DNA of 64,000 bases, taken from NCBI GenBank assembly GCA_964631595.1, contig CAZVXL010000007.1, positions 20,915 through 84,914 on the forward strand, written 5' to 3'. This document shows, piece by piece, positions 50,766 through 59,598 of this stretch; position 1 is the stretch's first letter, and each line of letters opens with the position of its first letter. The translations under genes were made by a program, and so were the position numbers. The stretch is from UMGS1312 sp964631595. GTDB taxonomy: Bacteria > Bacillota > Clostridia > Oscillospirales > CAG-272. The notes under the pieces are model-generated. The model did not search any database and was not told the DNA's origin. It worked only from the letters and a program-made list of their open reading frames with translations.

Positions 50766-51998
50766 TCAAAGCCCGAGACCGATATATAAGCCTTCCTTTT
50801 CACTTCGTACGGAATAATCACAGCGGGGTAGCGGGTCAAGACCTGCCGACTCCGCTTCTGTTGTTATTTGGCGAGAAAATGAGCCAATTCTCTCAAAACG
50901 GTCGGCGGAATTGGCATCTACCGCCCTCACAGCTCCGTCGCCGAGAGCCATGATCAGTCTCTCTCCGTCAAAATACAGCTCCGTGACATCTGCATTAAGA
51001 GCAATTGCTCCGCTGAGCTCGTCAAGCTCACACAGATATTCCCAAAGCAGGCCGTTCTGCGTGTGAATATAATAGCGACCGAGCATTTCACAGTGCCACA
51101 GCGCCCTCGGTGTGTCCGCTCCGAGCAGTACCTCACCTCTCTTGGCGTGTACAAGGAGCCCGCTCGACGGCTCCGTACCGCGCAGATCTATTGCGGCATC
51201 GTATCTGAGACTATCGCCTTTCTCGTGATCGAGAGTATATACCAAAAGCTTGCCGTCATCGGTTATATCGATTACCCGAGTGTGTCGGCTTCCGTCGCGA
51301 CTGCACCGTGTCATTACTCCGCAGGAGATATGGTACACACCGTTCTTCTCCGTTATCGCAGAGGCGTAGTCATGCCCGAGATGCAGATGAGCACTGCACC
51401 AAACCTTTATCTGCGGGAATTCCTCGGTGAGCCTTTGCCATCTGAGACTGTCGAAGGTCTGATCGAGATATGTGTCCGTGGCGGCACAGTGGAGCGGGGG
51501 AGTGCATCGAAGTCCGCTTCCCGCCATGGGCGGATGCGCTATAATTATCGCGGGGATATTCGGGTTTTCCGACAGGCGTTGCCGAATGAGGTCGTATTGA
51601 CGGTCGGAAACGCAAACGGCATTTACAGTTCTCATTCCCTCGGGCGGCTGTGGCTCACAGGTAATGCAGATAACGAGCACACCGTTCATAACCGCGGAGA
51701 AATACGGCTCCTTGCCGAATATCCTGCCAACAGCCGCTATCGGATCGAATTTCCCGTAGCAGCCCACCCTGTACTCCACGTCATGATTTCCGAGCAGTAC
51801 GGCATAATCACAGCAAAGGCTCTCGGCGATTTCGCGGGTGTCCTCAAAGCCCTCGGGAGAATTGATGTGCGGGCCGCCGAAGTCCCCCATTATTACGGCA
51901 AAATCCGGCTCTGCGGCTGATATTTGAGAGAACTTCAGTGAAAGCTGTTCCTCCTCTGCGGAGCTGTACTGAAGGTCGCCTATAAGTGCAATTCGCAT
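50766..51998 (-). CDS. Calcineurin-like metallophosphoesterase with C-terminal extension
   Basis: 410 residues. The metal-binding set is complete: GDLQ (7-10), MGDFGGPH (~37-44), LLGNHDVEYR (~68-77), IIAHPPMAG (~150) and SAHLHLGHD (~203-211). After residue ~260 there is a beta-rich C-terminal region with WD-like strands (LLWEYLCELDELSG, LIMALGDGAVRAVDANS), possibly a partial propeller. No signal peptide. TCGGAGGG precedes ATG 51998, with its own promoter. Substrate unknown: a phosphodiester or phosphomonoester. Confidence 0.82.
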   Translation of the reverse strand: MRIALIGDLQYSSAEEEQLSLKFSQISAAEPDFAVIMGDFGGPHINSPEGFEDTREIAESLCCDYAVLLGNHDVEYRVGCYGKFDPIAAVGRIFGKEPYFSAVMNGVLVICITCEPQPPEGMRTVNAVCVSDRQYDLIRQRLSENPNIPAIIIAHPPMAGSGLRCTPPLHCAATDTYLDQTFDSLRWQRLTEEFPQIKVWCSAHLHLGHDYASAITEKNGVYHISCGVMTRCSRDGSRHTRVIDITDDGKLLVYTLDHEKGDSLRYDAAIDLRGTEPSSGLLVHAKRGEVLLGADTPRALWHCEMLGRYYIHTQNGLLWEYLCELDELSGAIALNADVTELYFDGERLIMALGDGAVRAVDANSADRFERIGSFSRQITTEAESAGLDPLPRCDYSVRSEKEGLYIGLGL

Positions 51999-52057
51999 AT
52001 GTCCCTCCGATAAAAACTGCGTGTGCCCCGTAGCTCTAATGAGCTGTGGCTATCTAA

Positions 52058-52086
52058 ATTATAATATAACCGAGGGACGTATTCAA
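52058..52086 (-). promoter_or_regulatory. Sigma-A promoter of the metallophosphoesterase gene
   Basis: On the minus strand, TTGAAT, 17 bases, TATAAT, about 60 bases before the start codon. A small AGCTC/GAGCT hairpin lies in the leader. Confidence 0.62.
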
Positions 52087-52122
52087 GAGTATTTTCGAAA
52101 AAGCACCGATATCCGTGATCTG

Positions 52123-52827
52123 TCACTTGCTCCCGAGAAGCTCGGAGACAGTGACAAATCGGAAGCCCCTCTCAAGCAGAGCGGGTATCATCGCCTCAAG
52201 CGCCTTCGGCGTCGGAGAATCTCTCCCGATAAAATCGTGCATCAGTATGATATCTCCCGCCTTTGTACTGCTCAGTACCTTTTTTGCTATCTTGTCGGCG
52301 GGTGTGTGAGCCCAGTCCCGCGTATCCACGGTCCACAGAACAAGCGTGTAATCAAGCTCGTGCGCCGCCATGATGACATTTTTGCCGTACAATCCGCCGG
52401 GAGGGCGGAGCAGCTTCGTGCGCGATTCGCAGGTTTCGTATATGGCATTTTCCGCCCGTCCCACCTCTCTGCATATCTCATCATATGAGCTGTGCGACAG
52501 ATCGCCGTGACTGTAGGTGTGATTTGCGACCTCGTGCCCCTCACACAGGCACCGTCCTATCAGCTCGGGGTACAGCTCCGCGTTTTCTCCCACTGCAAAA
52601 AACGTCGCCCTTACACCGTATTTTTTCAGAATATCAAGTATCATGGGTGTGTATCTCGGATGAGGGCCGTCATCAAAGGTGAGCGCTATCATCATTTTGT
52701 CGTTCTCCACGTGCGAATACACAAGATCCGTGCTCTCACCGCCGACACCGTCGGATACGGGGCATACAGCCACGAGGATGAGGGCGACCGAGAGCACCAG
52801 CTCAGCGCATCTTCTCAGTCCGTGCAT
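52123..52827 (-). CDS. Polysaccharide deacetylase (NodB domain), exported
   Basis: 234 residues with an N-terminal signal or anchor (~residues 8-26) and a NodB catalytic domain: IALTFDDGPHPRYTP (catalytic and metal Asp), EVANHTYSHGDLSH (metal His pair), LLRPPGGLYG and a final GDIILMHDFIG (catalytic His). It de-N-acetylates wall or surface glycans. I prefer ATG 52827, with GGAG upstream, which makes it overlap the preceding deacetylase gene by 26 bases. A longer frame begins at 52875. Confidence 0.87.
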   Translation of the reverse strand: MHGLRRCAELVLSVALILVAVCPVSDGVGGESTDLVYSHVENDKMMIALTFDDGPHPRYTPMILDILKKYGVRATFFAVGENAELYPELIGRCLCEGHEVANHTYSHGDLSHSSYDEICREVGRAENAIYETCESRTKLLRPPGGLYGKNVIMAAHELDYTLVLWTVDTRDWAHTPADKIAKKVLSSTKAGDIILMHDFIGRDSPTPKALEAMIPALLERGFRFVTVSELLGSK

Positions 52828-53713
52828 TGCCGTAAAGCTCCGTCTGCGCGCACTCAGCTCCCGCCACAAGCTCACTCAGTGAGCCGAAACGATATCCCAT
52901 GTCCCTCCATGAATCTATCAGGTCACCGAGGATCGCGGCGTTTGTGGCAGACGTGGGGTGGAGCAGGAGAATCATTCCGTTGTGTGTGCCGTCAATAAGC
53001 TTTTTCTCAGCAGCCTCGGGTGAGGGCTGTGTGGCATTGTCCCAATCCGCATAGGCAAAGCTCCAGAACACCGTGGTATAGCCGAGCTCCTTCGCCACCT
53101 CCAGATTTCTTTTGCTGAATGAGCCCTCCGGTGGTCTGTAGAACGGTGCGCATTTCACTCCGACCGCATCACAAGCCTCGTCCAGCGCATCAAGCTCGGC
53201 TTTGAATTCCGAGGCATCGGTCACACTTGCCATGTTTTTGTGCTTTGCTGTGTGATTGCATATCAGATGCCCCTCATCTGCCATCCGCCTGAGAAGCTCC
53301 GCATTTTGCCTTGCGATGTTTTCGAGCACAAAAAATGCGCCCGTGACCTTCTTTTCCTTCATCGTGTTCAGTATCTTTTCGATGTTTCCGTTCTCGTACC
53401 CCGCATCAAAGGTGAGATATATTACCTTTTCGTCGGTATTTCCGAGATAAATTCCGCCGTGCTCCGAAATAAAGCTCATTTCGGCGGGGCAGGGCGGTAT
53501 TTCGCCGTTTGATAAATGGCGGCAGTACCAGTTGTACCGTGCCTCCGCCGATGCCTCGGATACCTCCTTCGATCCCACCGTCTCCCGCTCTCGTATCCTG
53601 TCACTTATCTTCGGCGGAAGCCTGTCCGCTATCTCATCACCGAGCTTGGCAGAGACGTGCGGTGCCGATAATAATGATACGGCAAGCACTGCCGAAAAAA
53701 ATCGAATTTTCAT
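52802..53713 (-). CDS. PdaA-like muramic-delta-lactam polysaccharide deacetylase
   Basis: 303 residues with a signal peptide (MKIRFFSAVLAVSLLSAPHVSA). The NodB domain has the PdaA-type variant YLTFDAGYENGN (~100-111) in place of TFDDGP, then HLICNHTAKHKNM (~153-165), FYRPPEGSFSKRN and MILLLHPTSATNA. PdaA removes the acetyl group from muramic acid after CwlD and closes the lactam ring in spore cortex, needed for germination lytic enzymes. CwlD is encoded at 9104. AAAGGTGA precedes the ATG. Cotranscribed with the next deacetylase. Confidence 0.85.
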   Translation of the reverse strand: MKIRFFSAVLAVSLLSAPHVSAKLGDEIADRLPPKISDRIRERETVGSKEVSEASAEARYNWYCRHLSNGEIPPCPAEMSFISEHGGIYLGNTDEKVIYLTFDAGYENGNIEKILNTMKEKKVTGAFFVLENIARQNAELLRRMADEGHLICNHTAKHKNMASVTDASEFKAELDALDEACDAVGVKCAPFYRPPEGSFSKRNLEVAKELGYTTVFWSFAYADWDNATQPSPEAAEKKLIDGTHNGMILLLHPTSATNAAILGDLIDSWRDMGYRFGSLSELVAGAECAQTELYGNARTEKMR

Positions 53714-53831
53714 GCTCTGTCACCTTTCCTTTTGTACTTCAAGCTTATCATACGCCGAATCTGCGCGCCGAATCCGGAGTAATATATGCTCATTTAAGAA
53801 AAAAATAATGCTCGGACCATATATTGCCGCA

Positions 53832-53860
53832 CATATTCGTGATATGTCGGCTCATAATAG
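53832..53860 (+). promoter_or_regulatory. Candidate mother-cell sigma-E promoter
   Basis: CATATT, 15 bases, CATAATAG resembles sigma-E elements, 35 bases upstream of a small-protein gene with a strong ribosome binding site. Matched by eye. Confidence 0.4.
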
Positions 53861-53895
53861 CATTGTAAGCCTTAAAAACGAGAGAGGAGCATATC

Positions 53896-54081
53896 ATGAC
53901 AAAGCAAATAACGAATATAACAAAGGGTGTACTGACGGGAATGGCGATAGGCGGAGCGGCGGGCGTGGCGCTTGCGTGTGCGGTAAAGAAGCCGGCACAC
54001 AGAAGCTTCAGACGCACTGCATCCTCCGCTATGGATACCGTCGGTGCCATAATGCAAAATATCGCGGATTTCACACGTTAG
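53896..54081 (+). CDS. Small YtxH-like protein
   Basis: A 61-residue protein with one glycine/alanine-rich hydrophobic segment (~residues 11-30, GVLTGMAIGGAAGVALACAV) followed by a basic amphipathic stretch and a short helix. This is the layout of small YtxH-like sporulation or stress proteins. GAGGAG precedes the ATG, and a terminator follows. A sigma-E-like promoter upstream hints at a sporulation role. Confidence 0.65.
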   Translation: MTKQITNITKGVLTGMAIGGAAGVALACAVKKPAHRSFRRTASSAMDTVGAIMQNIADFTR

Positions 54082-54125
54082 TCGGATACCGTTCATTGCT
54101 TTTCACAGCTTGACAATATTCCGTC

Positions 54126-54156
54126 GGGGAGGGTGCTTTTGTGTCCTCCCCCTTGA
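54126..54156 (+). terminator. Intrinsic terminator of the YtxH-like gene
   Basis: Arms GGGGAGGG and CCTCCCCC with an 11-base loop, followed by TTGATTT. Its end overlaps the next promoter. Confidence 0.55.
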
Positions 54157-54182
54157 TTTGCTCGGTCGAGGTGTGCTATACT
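54153..54182 (+). promoter_or_regulatory. Sigma-A promoter of the YgjP-like gene
   Basis: TTGATT, 18 bases, TATACT, about 25 bases upstream of the start codon. Confidence 0.5.
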
Positions 54183-54206
54183 TGAGAAAAACACAAGGCG
54201 GCGTGC

Positions 54207-54776
54207 ATGAAAAACATAAACATTTGCGGCAGAGAGATACAGTACATACAAAAAAAGTCGGACAGGCGCTCCATCACCGCGACCGCGTCCGAGGGCGGTA
54301 TTCTCGTGGTACGGACTCCGAGATGGATGAGCGACAGCTATGTGCGTGAGTTTATACTCGAGCGCTCATCGCGGATATGCGATATGCTTGATAAAAGGGC
54401 GGCGCTTGAGGAATACGAGCACTACCTCGCGGCATCTGCGGAAAAGCTCACCGAGGCGGCAAAAAGGCTCCTGCCCGAGAGAGTTCGGCACTTTTCCGCC
54501 CTCATGGGTGTAACCCCCATCGCGGTCAAGATAAACGGCGCCAAAACGAGATTCGGAAGCTGTTCCTCAAAGGGAAGCATCAATTTCTCATACAGGCTCA
54601 TGGCATATTCCGATAAAGCCGTTGATTACGTGGTAATTCATGAGCTCGCGCATCTCCTGTATATGGATCACGGCGCAAAATTTTGGGCTACGGTTGAAAG
54701 ATATATGCCAAGCTACCGAGCCGCACGCTCCGAGCTGAGAGCCATTCCGCCTTATCCCGCCGAGGGGTGGCGGTGA
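54207..54776 (+). CDS. YgjP-like (M48/WLM-type) zinc metallopeptidase
   Basis: A 189-residue cytoplasmic protein. The zinc site is VVIHELAHLLYMDHGAKFW (~145-163), an HExxH followed by a third His, as in the YgjP/DUF45 family. GSCSSKGSINFSYRLMAY precedes it and is also family-typical. The N-terminal half is a charged helical region. Family members are assigned to housekeeping proteolysis without a known substrate. AAGGCGG precedes the ATG. Confidence 0.88.
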   Translation: MKNINICGREIQYIQKKSDRRSITATASEGGILVVRTPRWMSDSYVREFILERSSRICDMLDKRAALEEYEHYLAASAEKLTEAAKRLLPERVRHFSALMGVTPIAVKINGAKTRFGSCSSKGSINFSYRLMAYSDKAVDYVVIHELAHLLYMDHGAKFWATVERYMPSYRAARSELRAIPPYPAEGWR

Positions 54777-54853
54777 GTCATGCGGTATATACGAAAAGGC
54801 ATTGAGCATTTCAAATTATTTTGCCGATAACGGCTTAAATGTGCCGATATCAC

Positions 54854-54882
54854 TTGACATTGCCGTCCCGTTTCTGTACAAT
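54854..54882 (+). promoter_or_regulatory. Sigma-A promoter of the GH31 gene
   Basis: TTGACA, 17 bases, TACAAT. The start would lie near 54890, leaving a ~140-base leader. Within it, arms GGAGCGG and CCGCTCC (about 54916-54972) could form a long hairpin; its role is unknown. Confidence 0.7.
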
Positions 54883-55030
54883 TTAGTGTAGAGCCTTAAT
54901 GCGCTCCACGGCACGAATAAGCGGAGCGGATGCTCGGCTCAGCGCTGATGCATCTGCGGTGATACCGCTCCGGCTTTGCCGTAACCAAAAAGCAGACCTA
55001 TGCTTCAAAATCAAATTTCTTGGAGGCAAA

Positions 55031-57310
55031 ATGTATAGAACAACATCAATGGGAACAGATTTCGAGATCAGCTTTCCCTCCGAAGGGATCGTTCGGATAA
55101 GAGCGGGAATGGGTGGCAGATTCCGTGAAACTCTTTTCGAGAGATACGGCATACTTGCCGGCGGAGATGATCTGCCCTCGACTCTCACCGATGAGGGCAC
55201 CGTGCAAAACGGAAATATATCCGTTGCGATAAACGACGATTGCTCGCTTACCGTCTCGGGCGCAAAGCGAAAGCTTGATATCGGTATCTCGGGATATAAC
55301 GGAGATAAGTACGTCGGCTCGGATTTCACTCTGAAGATCGGTATTACCGAGGGCGAGAGACTTTTCGGTCTCGGTGACAATAACAGAACAAGCATTGCGC
55401 GCCGCGGCACAACAGCGCGAATGGACGTGAAAAACGTCGTATCCTACGGCCCGATCCCGTATGTGATGAGCTCGGACGGCTGGGGAATACTTGTTTCCTG
55501 CACATACGTGCATACGTACGATCTCGGTGTTGAGGATCCCGATGCGATTACGGTAAGAGCACAGCGCGGCGGCGTTGACATCTATTTGTTCATGCCGAAA
55601 TCTCACGATCTGCGAGATATAGTAGAGCTGTACACACGCATTTCCGGAAAGCCCGTCATGCTTCCGAAGTTCGCATACGGATACACCTTCGTTCTCAACG
55701 AGCAGACAAACGCAAGAGAGATGCTCTGGGACTGCAAGACCTTCCGCAGGGAGGGAATTGCGTGCGATATGATAGGACTTGAGCCCCAGTGGATGGAGAC
55801 ATATTATGATACCTCCACCGAGAAAAGATGGGATCCCGACCGCTTCTACATTCCCACGTGGCTTCCCGAAAATACCAGCTCGGATTACACCTTCTTCTAT
55901 AATCTCAGACAGCTCGGCTTCAAATTCAGCTTGTGGCTATGCAACGATTACGATATGCTCTGGGAGGAGGAGCGTCAGGTCGGCGCAAAGAACGGCTGTG
56001 AGGCAGGTGAGATCTCGTATGAGGGAGCGGCTATCATAGATCCTCATTTTGAGCAGCCTCGCTATCAGGATCAGATCACAAAGAAGGATGAGCCGTGGTT
56101 TGAGCATCTCAAGAAATTTGTCGATAACGGCGCATCCGCCTTTAAGCTTGACGGCGCTTTTCAGGTAAACGATCACCCCGACAGGCTTTGGGGCGGCAGA
56201 TACCTTGACGATGAGGTACACAATATCTACCCCGTCATCTACGCAAAGCAGATGAAGGAGGGCTTCGAGGAGCACACAGGCGGCAGACGCGCCTGCATCT
56301 ACACCTCTTGCCTGTATGCCGGAACGCAGAAGTATGCCGCAACGTGGGCGGGCGATACCGGCGGCGGCTTCGATACCGTAGTCGCAATGCTCAATTACGG
56401 ACTCTGCGGTCACTCCAACGTCACCTGCGATATGGATGCCGCACAGCCTGCGGGTATCCACTACAGCTTCCTCTCACCGTGGGTACAGCAGCTCGGCTGG
56501 CGCAACTGGCAGCAGCCGTGGTTCCTTGACGATGAGGCGGAGGATATGATCCGTTATTATTCGAGACTTCGTTCCGCGCTTATACCGTATATCTATACGG
56601 CGGCTCATCAGGCAGCATCAAAGGGTCTCCCAATGGCGAGAGCACTCTCCCTTATGTATCCCGATGTCCCCGAATACGATTACGTCACCAACACATATAT
56701 GCTCGGAGATTCACTCCTTGTCGGTGTCTTTGATATGAAGATCACGTTGCCCGAGGGCAAATGGTACGATTTCTGGACGGGCGAGGCGTATGACGGCGGC
56801 AGAGTTATTGATTACAGCATTCCTAAGGGCAGGGGAGGCGCATTGTTCGTTCGCGCCGGCTCTGTTATTCCGATGATGAAGGATCAGGACTACATCGACA
56901 AAAAGCTGCCCGATGAGTATATTCTCAAAGTATATCCTGCCGCTAACGGCGAGAGCGAGCTGTATGAGGATGACGGATATACCTACGATTACATGAACGG
57001 CGGCTACGCCGTCACACGCTTCTCCTTAACCGATTCAGACGAGAGCGGATATACCCTGACAGTAGGAGCACGAGAGGGTGCCTACAGCGGCAGAGCGAAG
57101 CGACCCGAGGGTGAATACAAGGAATCCGATCCCGTGATACACGGTATGGGCGAGGTCGTGCCCATAAGAGTCGTGCTCACCGGCGACGTGTCCTCCGTAA
57201 CGCTTAACGGCGAGGCGGTCGACTACACCTTTACCGATGAGGGTGCCGAGCTGCTTATCCCCGCAGAGGTACACGACAGCGGCGCAGCAGTTGTCAAGGT
57301 ACTATATTAA
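55031..57310 (+). CDS. Glycoside hydrolase family 31 (alpha-glucosidase/xylosidase-like)
   Basis: A retaining alpha-glycosidase of ~759 residues without a signal peptide, so it acts in the cytoplasm. The N-terminal beta domain leads to the TIM barrel; the nucleophile Asp is in ASAFKLDGAFQ (~residue 370) and the acid/base Asp in TWAGDTGGGFDT (~440). The C-terminal beta domains are intact, ending VVKVLY. GGAGG precedes ATG 55031; the longer upstream frame includes the leader and has no good site. Three BNR-repeat genes follow with short gaps on the same strand, so all may be one operon for uptake-derived oligosaccharides. Confidence 0.92.
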   Translation: MYRTTSMGTDFEISFPSEGIVRIRAGMGGRFRETLFERYGILAGGDDLPSTLTDEGTVQNGNISVAINDDCSLTVSGAKRKLDIGISGYNGDKYVGSDFTLKIGITEGERLFGLGDNNRTSIARRGTTARMDVKNVVSYGPIPYVMSSDGWGILVSCTYVHTYDLGVEDPDAITVRAQRGGVDIYLFMPKSHDLRDIVELYTRISGKPVMLPKFAYGYTFVLNEQTNAREMLWDCKTFRREGIACDMIGLEPQWMETYYDTSTEKRWDPDRFYIPTWLPENTSSDYTFFYNLRQLGFKFSLWLCNDYDMLWEEERQVGAKNGCEAGEISYEGAAIIDPHFEQPRYQDQITKKDEPWFEHLKKFVDNGASAFKLDGAFQVNDHPDRLWGGRYLDDEVHNIYPVIYAKQMKEGFEEHTGGRRACIYTSCLYAGTQKYAATWAGDTGGGFDTVVAMLNYGLCGHSNVTCDMDAAQPAGIHYSFLSPWVQQLGWRNWQQPWFLDDEAEDMIRYYSRLRSALIPYIYTAAHQAASKGLPMARALSLMYPDVPEYDYVTNTYMLGDSLLVGVFDMKITLPEGKWYDFWTGEAYDGGRVIDYSIPKGRGGALFVRAGSVIPMMKDQDYIDKKLPDEYILKVYPAANGESELYEDDGYTYDYMNGGYAVTRFSLTDSDESGYTLTVGAREGAYSGRAKRPEGEYKESDPVIHGMGEVVPIRVVLTGDVSSVTLNGEAVDYTFTDEGAELLIPAEVHDSGAAVVKVLY

Positions 57311-57341
57311 GCCCTGCTTTCAGGCAGATTAGGAGTTATAT

Positions 57342-58448
57342 ATGAGAGAGATATTCCCCGAAAAGAAAGACGGTGTGATACACCGTGTCACCGACAGCGT
57401 TTTCAATTATAACGGCTGGCCGACGGTGACAAAGGATGACAGAGGCGTGCTTTACTGCACGGCATCGAGCTTCAGACTTCAGCACGCTTGCCCTGCAGGT
57501 AAAAACTGTATGTACATAAGCTACAATGAGGGCGAGACCTGGACTCCACCCATAATAGTAAACGATTCCTACCTTGATGACAGAGATACGGGAATCGTAT
57601 ATATGGGCGACGGCAAAATGCTCATAAGCTGGTTCTCACAAAAAGATGAGGAGTGCTACGCGCGCTTTGCCGATTACGATTGGCTTGCCGCACCGCAAAA
57701 GGCGATGATCCTCGGAATGGGTAAGGTCACCCCGCTCCTGCCCGAGGAGGAGACAAAAGGCGGCTGCTATGTCAAAATATCCGAGGATTACGGCGTTACT
57801 TGGGGCGAGAGCATACGTGTTCCGATGAACTGTCCTCACGGCCCGAATCTGATGGCTGACGGCACTCTTATTTTCCTCGGAAAAATTTGGCCGGGAGAAT
57901 GCGGTGAAGACGAGAAGAAGATCGCCGCCTTCCACAGCAAGGACAACGGAAAGACGTGGGAGATGCGCGGTATTGTGCCGCTTCCCGAGGAGCTCATACT
58001 TGATATGATGCACGAGCCTCACGTGGTACAGCTCCCGAGCGGCAGACTGCTCGGTGCTATAAGAGTCCATTGTAGACCTGTTGAGCCGAGCTTCACCGTG
58101 TACACCACCTTCTCCGATGACGGCGGATTTACATGGTCGATGCCCGTTTGTATCGGCGTTGACGGATCGCCCCCGCACCTCATGGTTCATTCCTCCGGTG
58201 CAGTCATATGCAGCTATTCCCGCAGAGGCGAGGAGGGCAATAAGTCCGAAAGAGCCTGCGTAAGCTATGACGGCGGCGAGACTTGGACGGAGGACTACGT
58301 GATCAATGACGAGGCAATGTACGATCACGGATATCCCGCGACGGTAGAGCTTTCCGACGGATCGCTCCTTACCGTATACTATCAGCCGTATCCCGGCGAC
58401 GGACCCTGCTCTGTACTCCATACCAAATGGAGACTTGAGAATAAATGA
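57342..58448 (+). CDS. BNR-repeat sialidase-like protein, copy 1
   Basis: A 368-residue protein without a signal peptide. Five Asp-box-type turns S-x-D-x-G-x-[TF]-W are seen: SYNEGETW (~60), SEDYGVTW, SKDNGKTW, SDDGGFTW and SYDGGETW, the mark of a six-bladed sialidase-fold propeller. The FRIP motif of classical sialidases is not evident, so the substrate need not be sialic acid. A long stretch from MMHEPHVVQL to GSPPHL is near identical in the three copies. It lies 31 bases after the GH31 gene, behind AGGAG. Confidence 0.82.
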   Translation: MREIFPEKKDGVIHRVTDSVFNYNGWPTVTKDDRGVLYCTASSFRLQHACPAGKNCMYISYNEGETWTPPIIVNDSYLDDRDTGIVYMGDGKMLISWFSQKDEECYARFADYDWLAAPQKAMILGMGKVTPLLPEEETKGGCYVKISEDYGVTWGESIRVPMNCPHGPNLMADGTLIFLGKIWPGECGEDEKKIAAFHSKDNGKTWEMRGIVPLPEELILDMMHEPHVVQLPSGRLLGAIRVHCRPVEPSFTVYTTFSDDGGFTWSMPVCIGVDGSPPHLMVHSSGAVICSYSRRGEEGNKSERACVSYDGGETWTEDYVINDEAMYDHGYPATVELSDGSLLTVYYQPYPGDGPCSVLHTKWRLENK

Positions 58449-58465
58449 AGCAAAAGGAGACCATT

Positions 58466-59575
58466 ATGAAGGAGATATTTCCCGAAGTTAAGCACGGTAT
58501 AGTACACCGTACACCGAATACCGTGTTTAAGTATAACGGATGGCCGAGCATAACGAAGGATGACAGAGGCGTGCTCTACTGCACCGCATCAAGCCTCCGT
58601 GTACAGCACGTCGATCCGTCCGGTAAAAACTGTATGTATATGAGCTTTAACGAGGGCGAGACTTGGACACCCCCGATCGTCGTAAACGATTCCTATATGG
58701 ATGACCGCGATACCGGAGTTGTATATCTCGGTGACGGAAAGCTGCTTATAAGCTGGTTCAGTATGTATGCCGACGATTTCTACAAGTGGTACGAGGATAC
58801 GGATTATCTGCATCCCGCAGACAAGGAAATGATTCTTGCAATGAGCCGCGTCCTGCCCACACTTGATAAGAAGGATGTAAAAAACGGCAACTACGTAAAG
58901 CTCTCCAGAGATTACGGCGTAACGTGGGAGGAGACTATCGAAACTCCGATGTCCTGCCCTCACGGCCCGAACGTGATGTCGGACGGATCTCTTATCTACC
59001 TCGGTAAGAATCAGTGGGACGACGGAACCGAAAATTACCGTCAGGTCGCCGCATATCATTCCGCAGATGACGGAAAAACGTGGGAGATGCGCGGTATCGT
59101 ACCGCTTCCCGAGGAGCTCATACTTGATATGATGCATGAGCCTCATATCGTACAGCTCCCGAACGGCAGACTGCTCGGCGCAATAAGAGTCCATTGCAGA
59201 CCGATAGATCCCGAGTTCACCGTGTACACCACCTTCTCCGATGACGGCGGATACACATGGTCGATGCCCGTTTGTATCGGCGTTGACGGATCGCCTCCGC
59301 ACCTTCTCGTACATTCCTCGGGTGCTGTAATATGCAGCTATTCCCGCAGAGGCGGAGAGGGCAATAAATCCGAGAGAGCGTGCGTAAGCTATGACTGCGG
59401 CGAGACTTGGACTGAGGATTACGTTATCCACCCCGACGTGCCTTTCTGCGATCACGGCTACCCCTCAACGGTAGAGCTTGCCGACGGCTCTCTGCTCACC
59501 GTGTATTATCAGGCGTGGGAAGACGACAATTTCTGCTCGGTGCTTCAGACAAAATGGAAGCTGAATGACAGGTAA
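58466..59575 (+). CDS. BNR-repeat sialidase-like protein, copy 2
   Basis: A 369-residue paralogue of copies 1 and 3 with the same Asp boxes (SFNEGETW, SRDYGVTW, SADDGKTW, SDDGGYTW, SYDCGETW). It differs most around residues 90-130, where it carries MYADDFYKWYEDTDYLHPAD, probably a substrate loop. ATG 58466 was chosen because AAAAGGAGA lies upstream; an in-frame ATG at 58445 overlaps the stop of copy 1. No signal peptide. Likely cotranscribed with its neighbours. Confidence 0.82.
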   Translation: MKEIFPEVKHGIVHRTPNTVFKYNGWPSITKDDRGVLYCTASSLRVQHVDPSGKNCMYMSFNEGETWTPPIVVNDSYMDDRDTGVVYLGDGKLLISWFSMYADDFYKWYEDTDYLHPADKEMILAMSRVLPTLDKKDVKNGNYVKLSRDYGVTWEETIETPMSCPHGPNVMSDGSLIYLGKNQWDDGTENYRQVAAYHSADDGKTWEMRGIVPLPEELILDMMHEPHIVQLPNGRLLGAIRVHCRPIDPEFTVYTTFSDDGGYTWSMPVCIGVDGSPPHLLVHSSGAVICSYSRRGGEGNKSERACVSYDCGETWTEDYVIHPDVPFCDHGYPSTVELADGSLLTVYYQAWEDDNFCSVLQTKWKLNDR

Positions 59576-59598
59576 GTCTTGAAAGGACGGTTTCTGAA

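Noticed and set aside
54899..55030. An N-terminal extension of the GH31 protein
   Set aside because: The frame is open, but the good ribosome binding site and family start are at 55031 and the upstream part lies in the leader next to the promoter.
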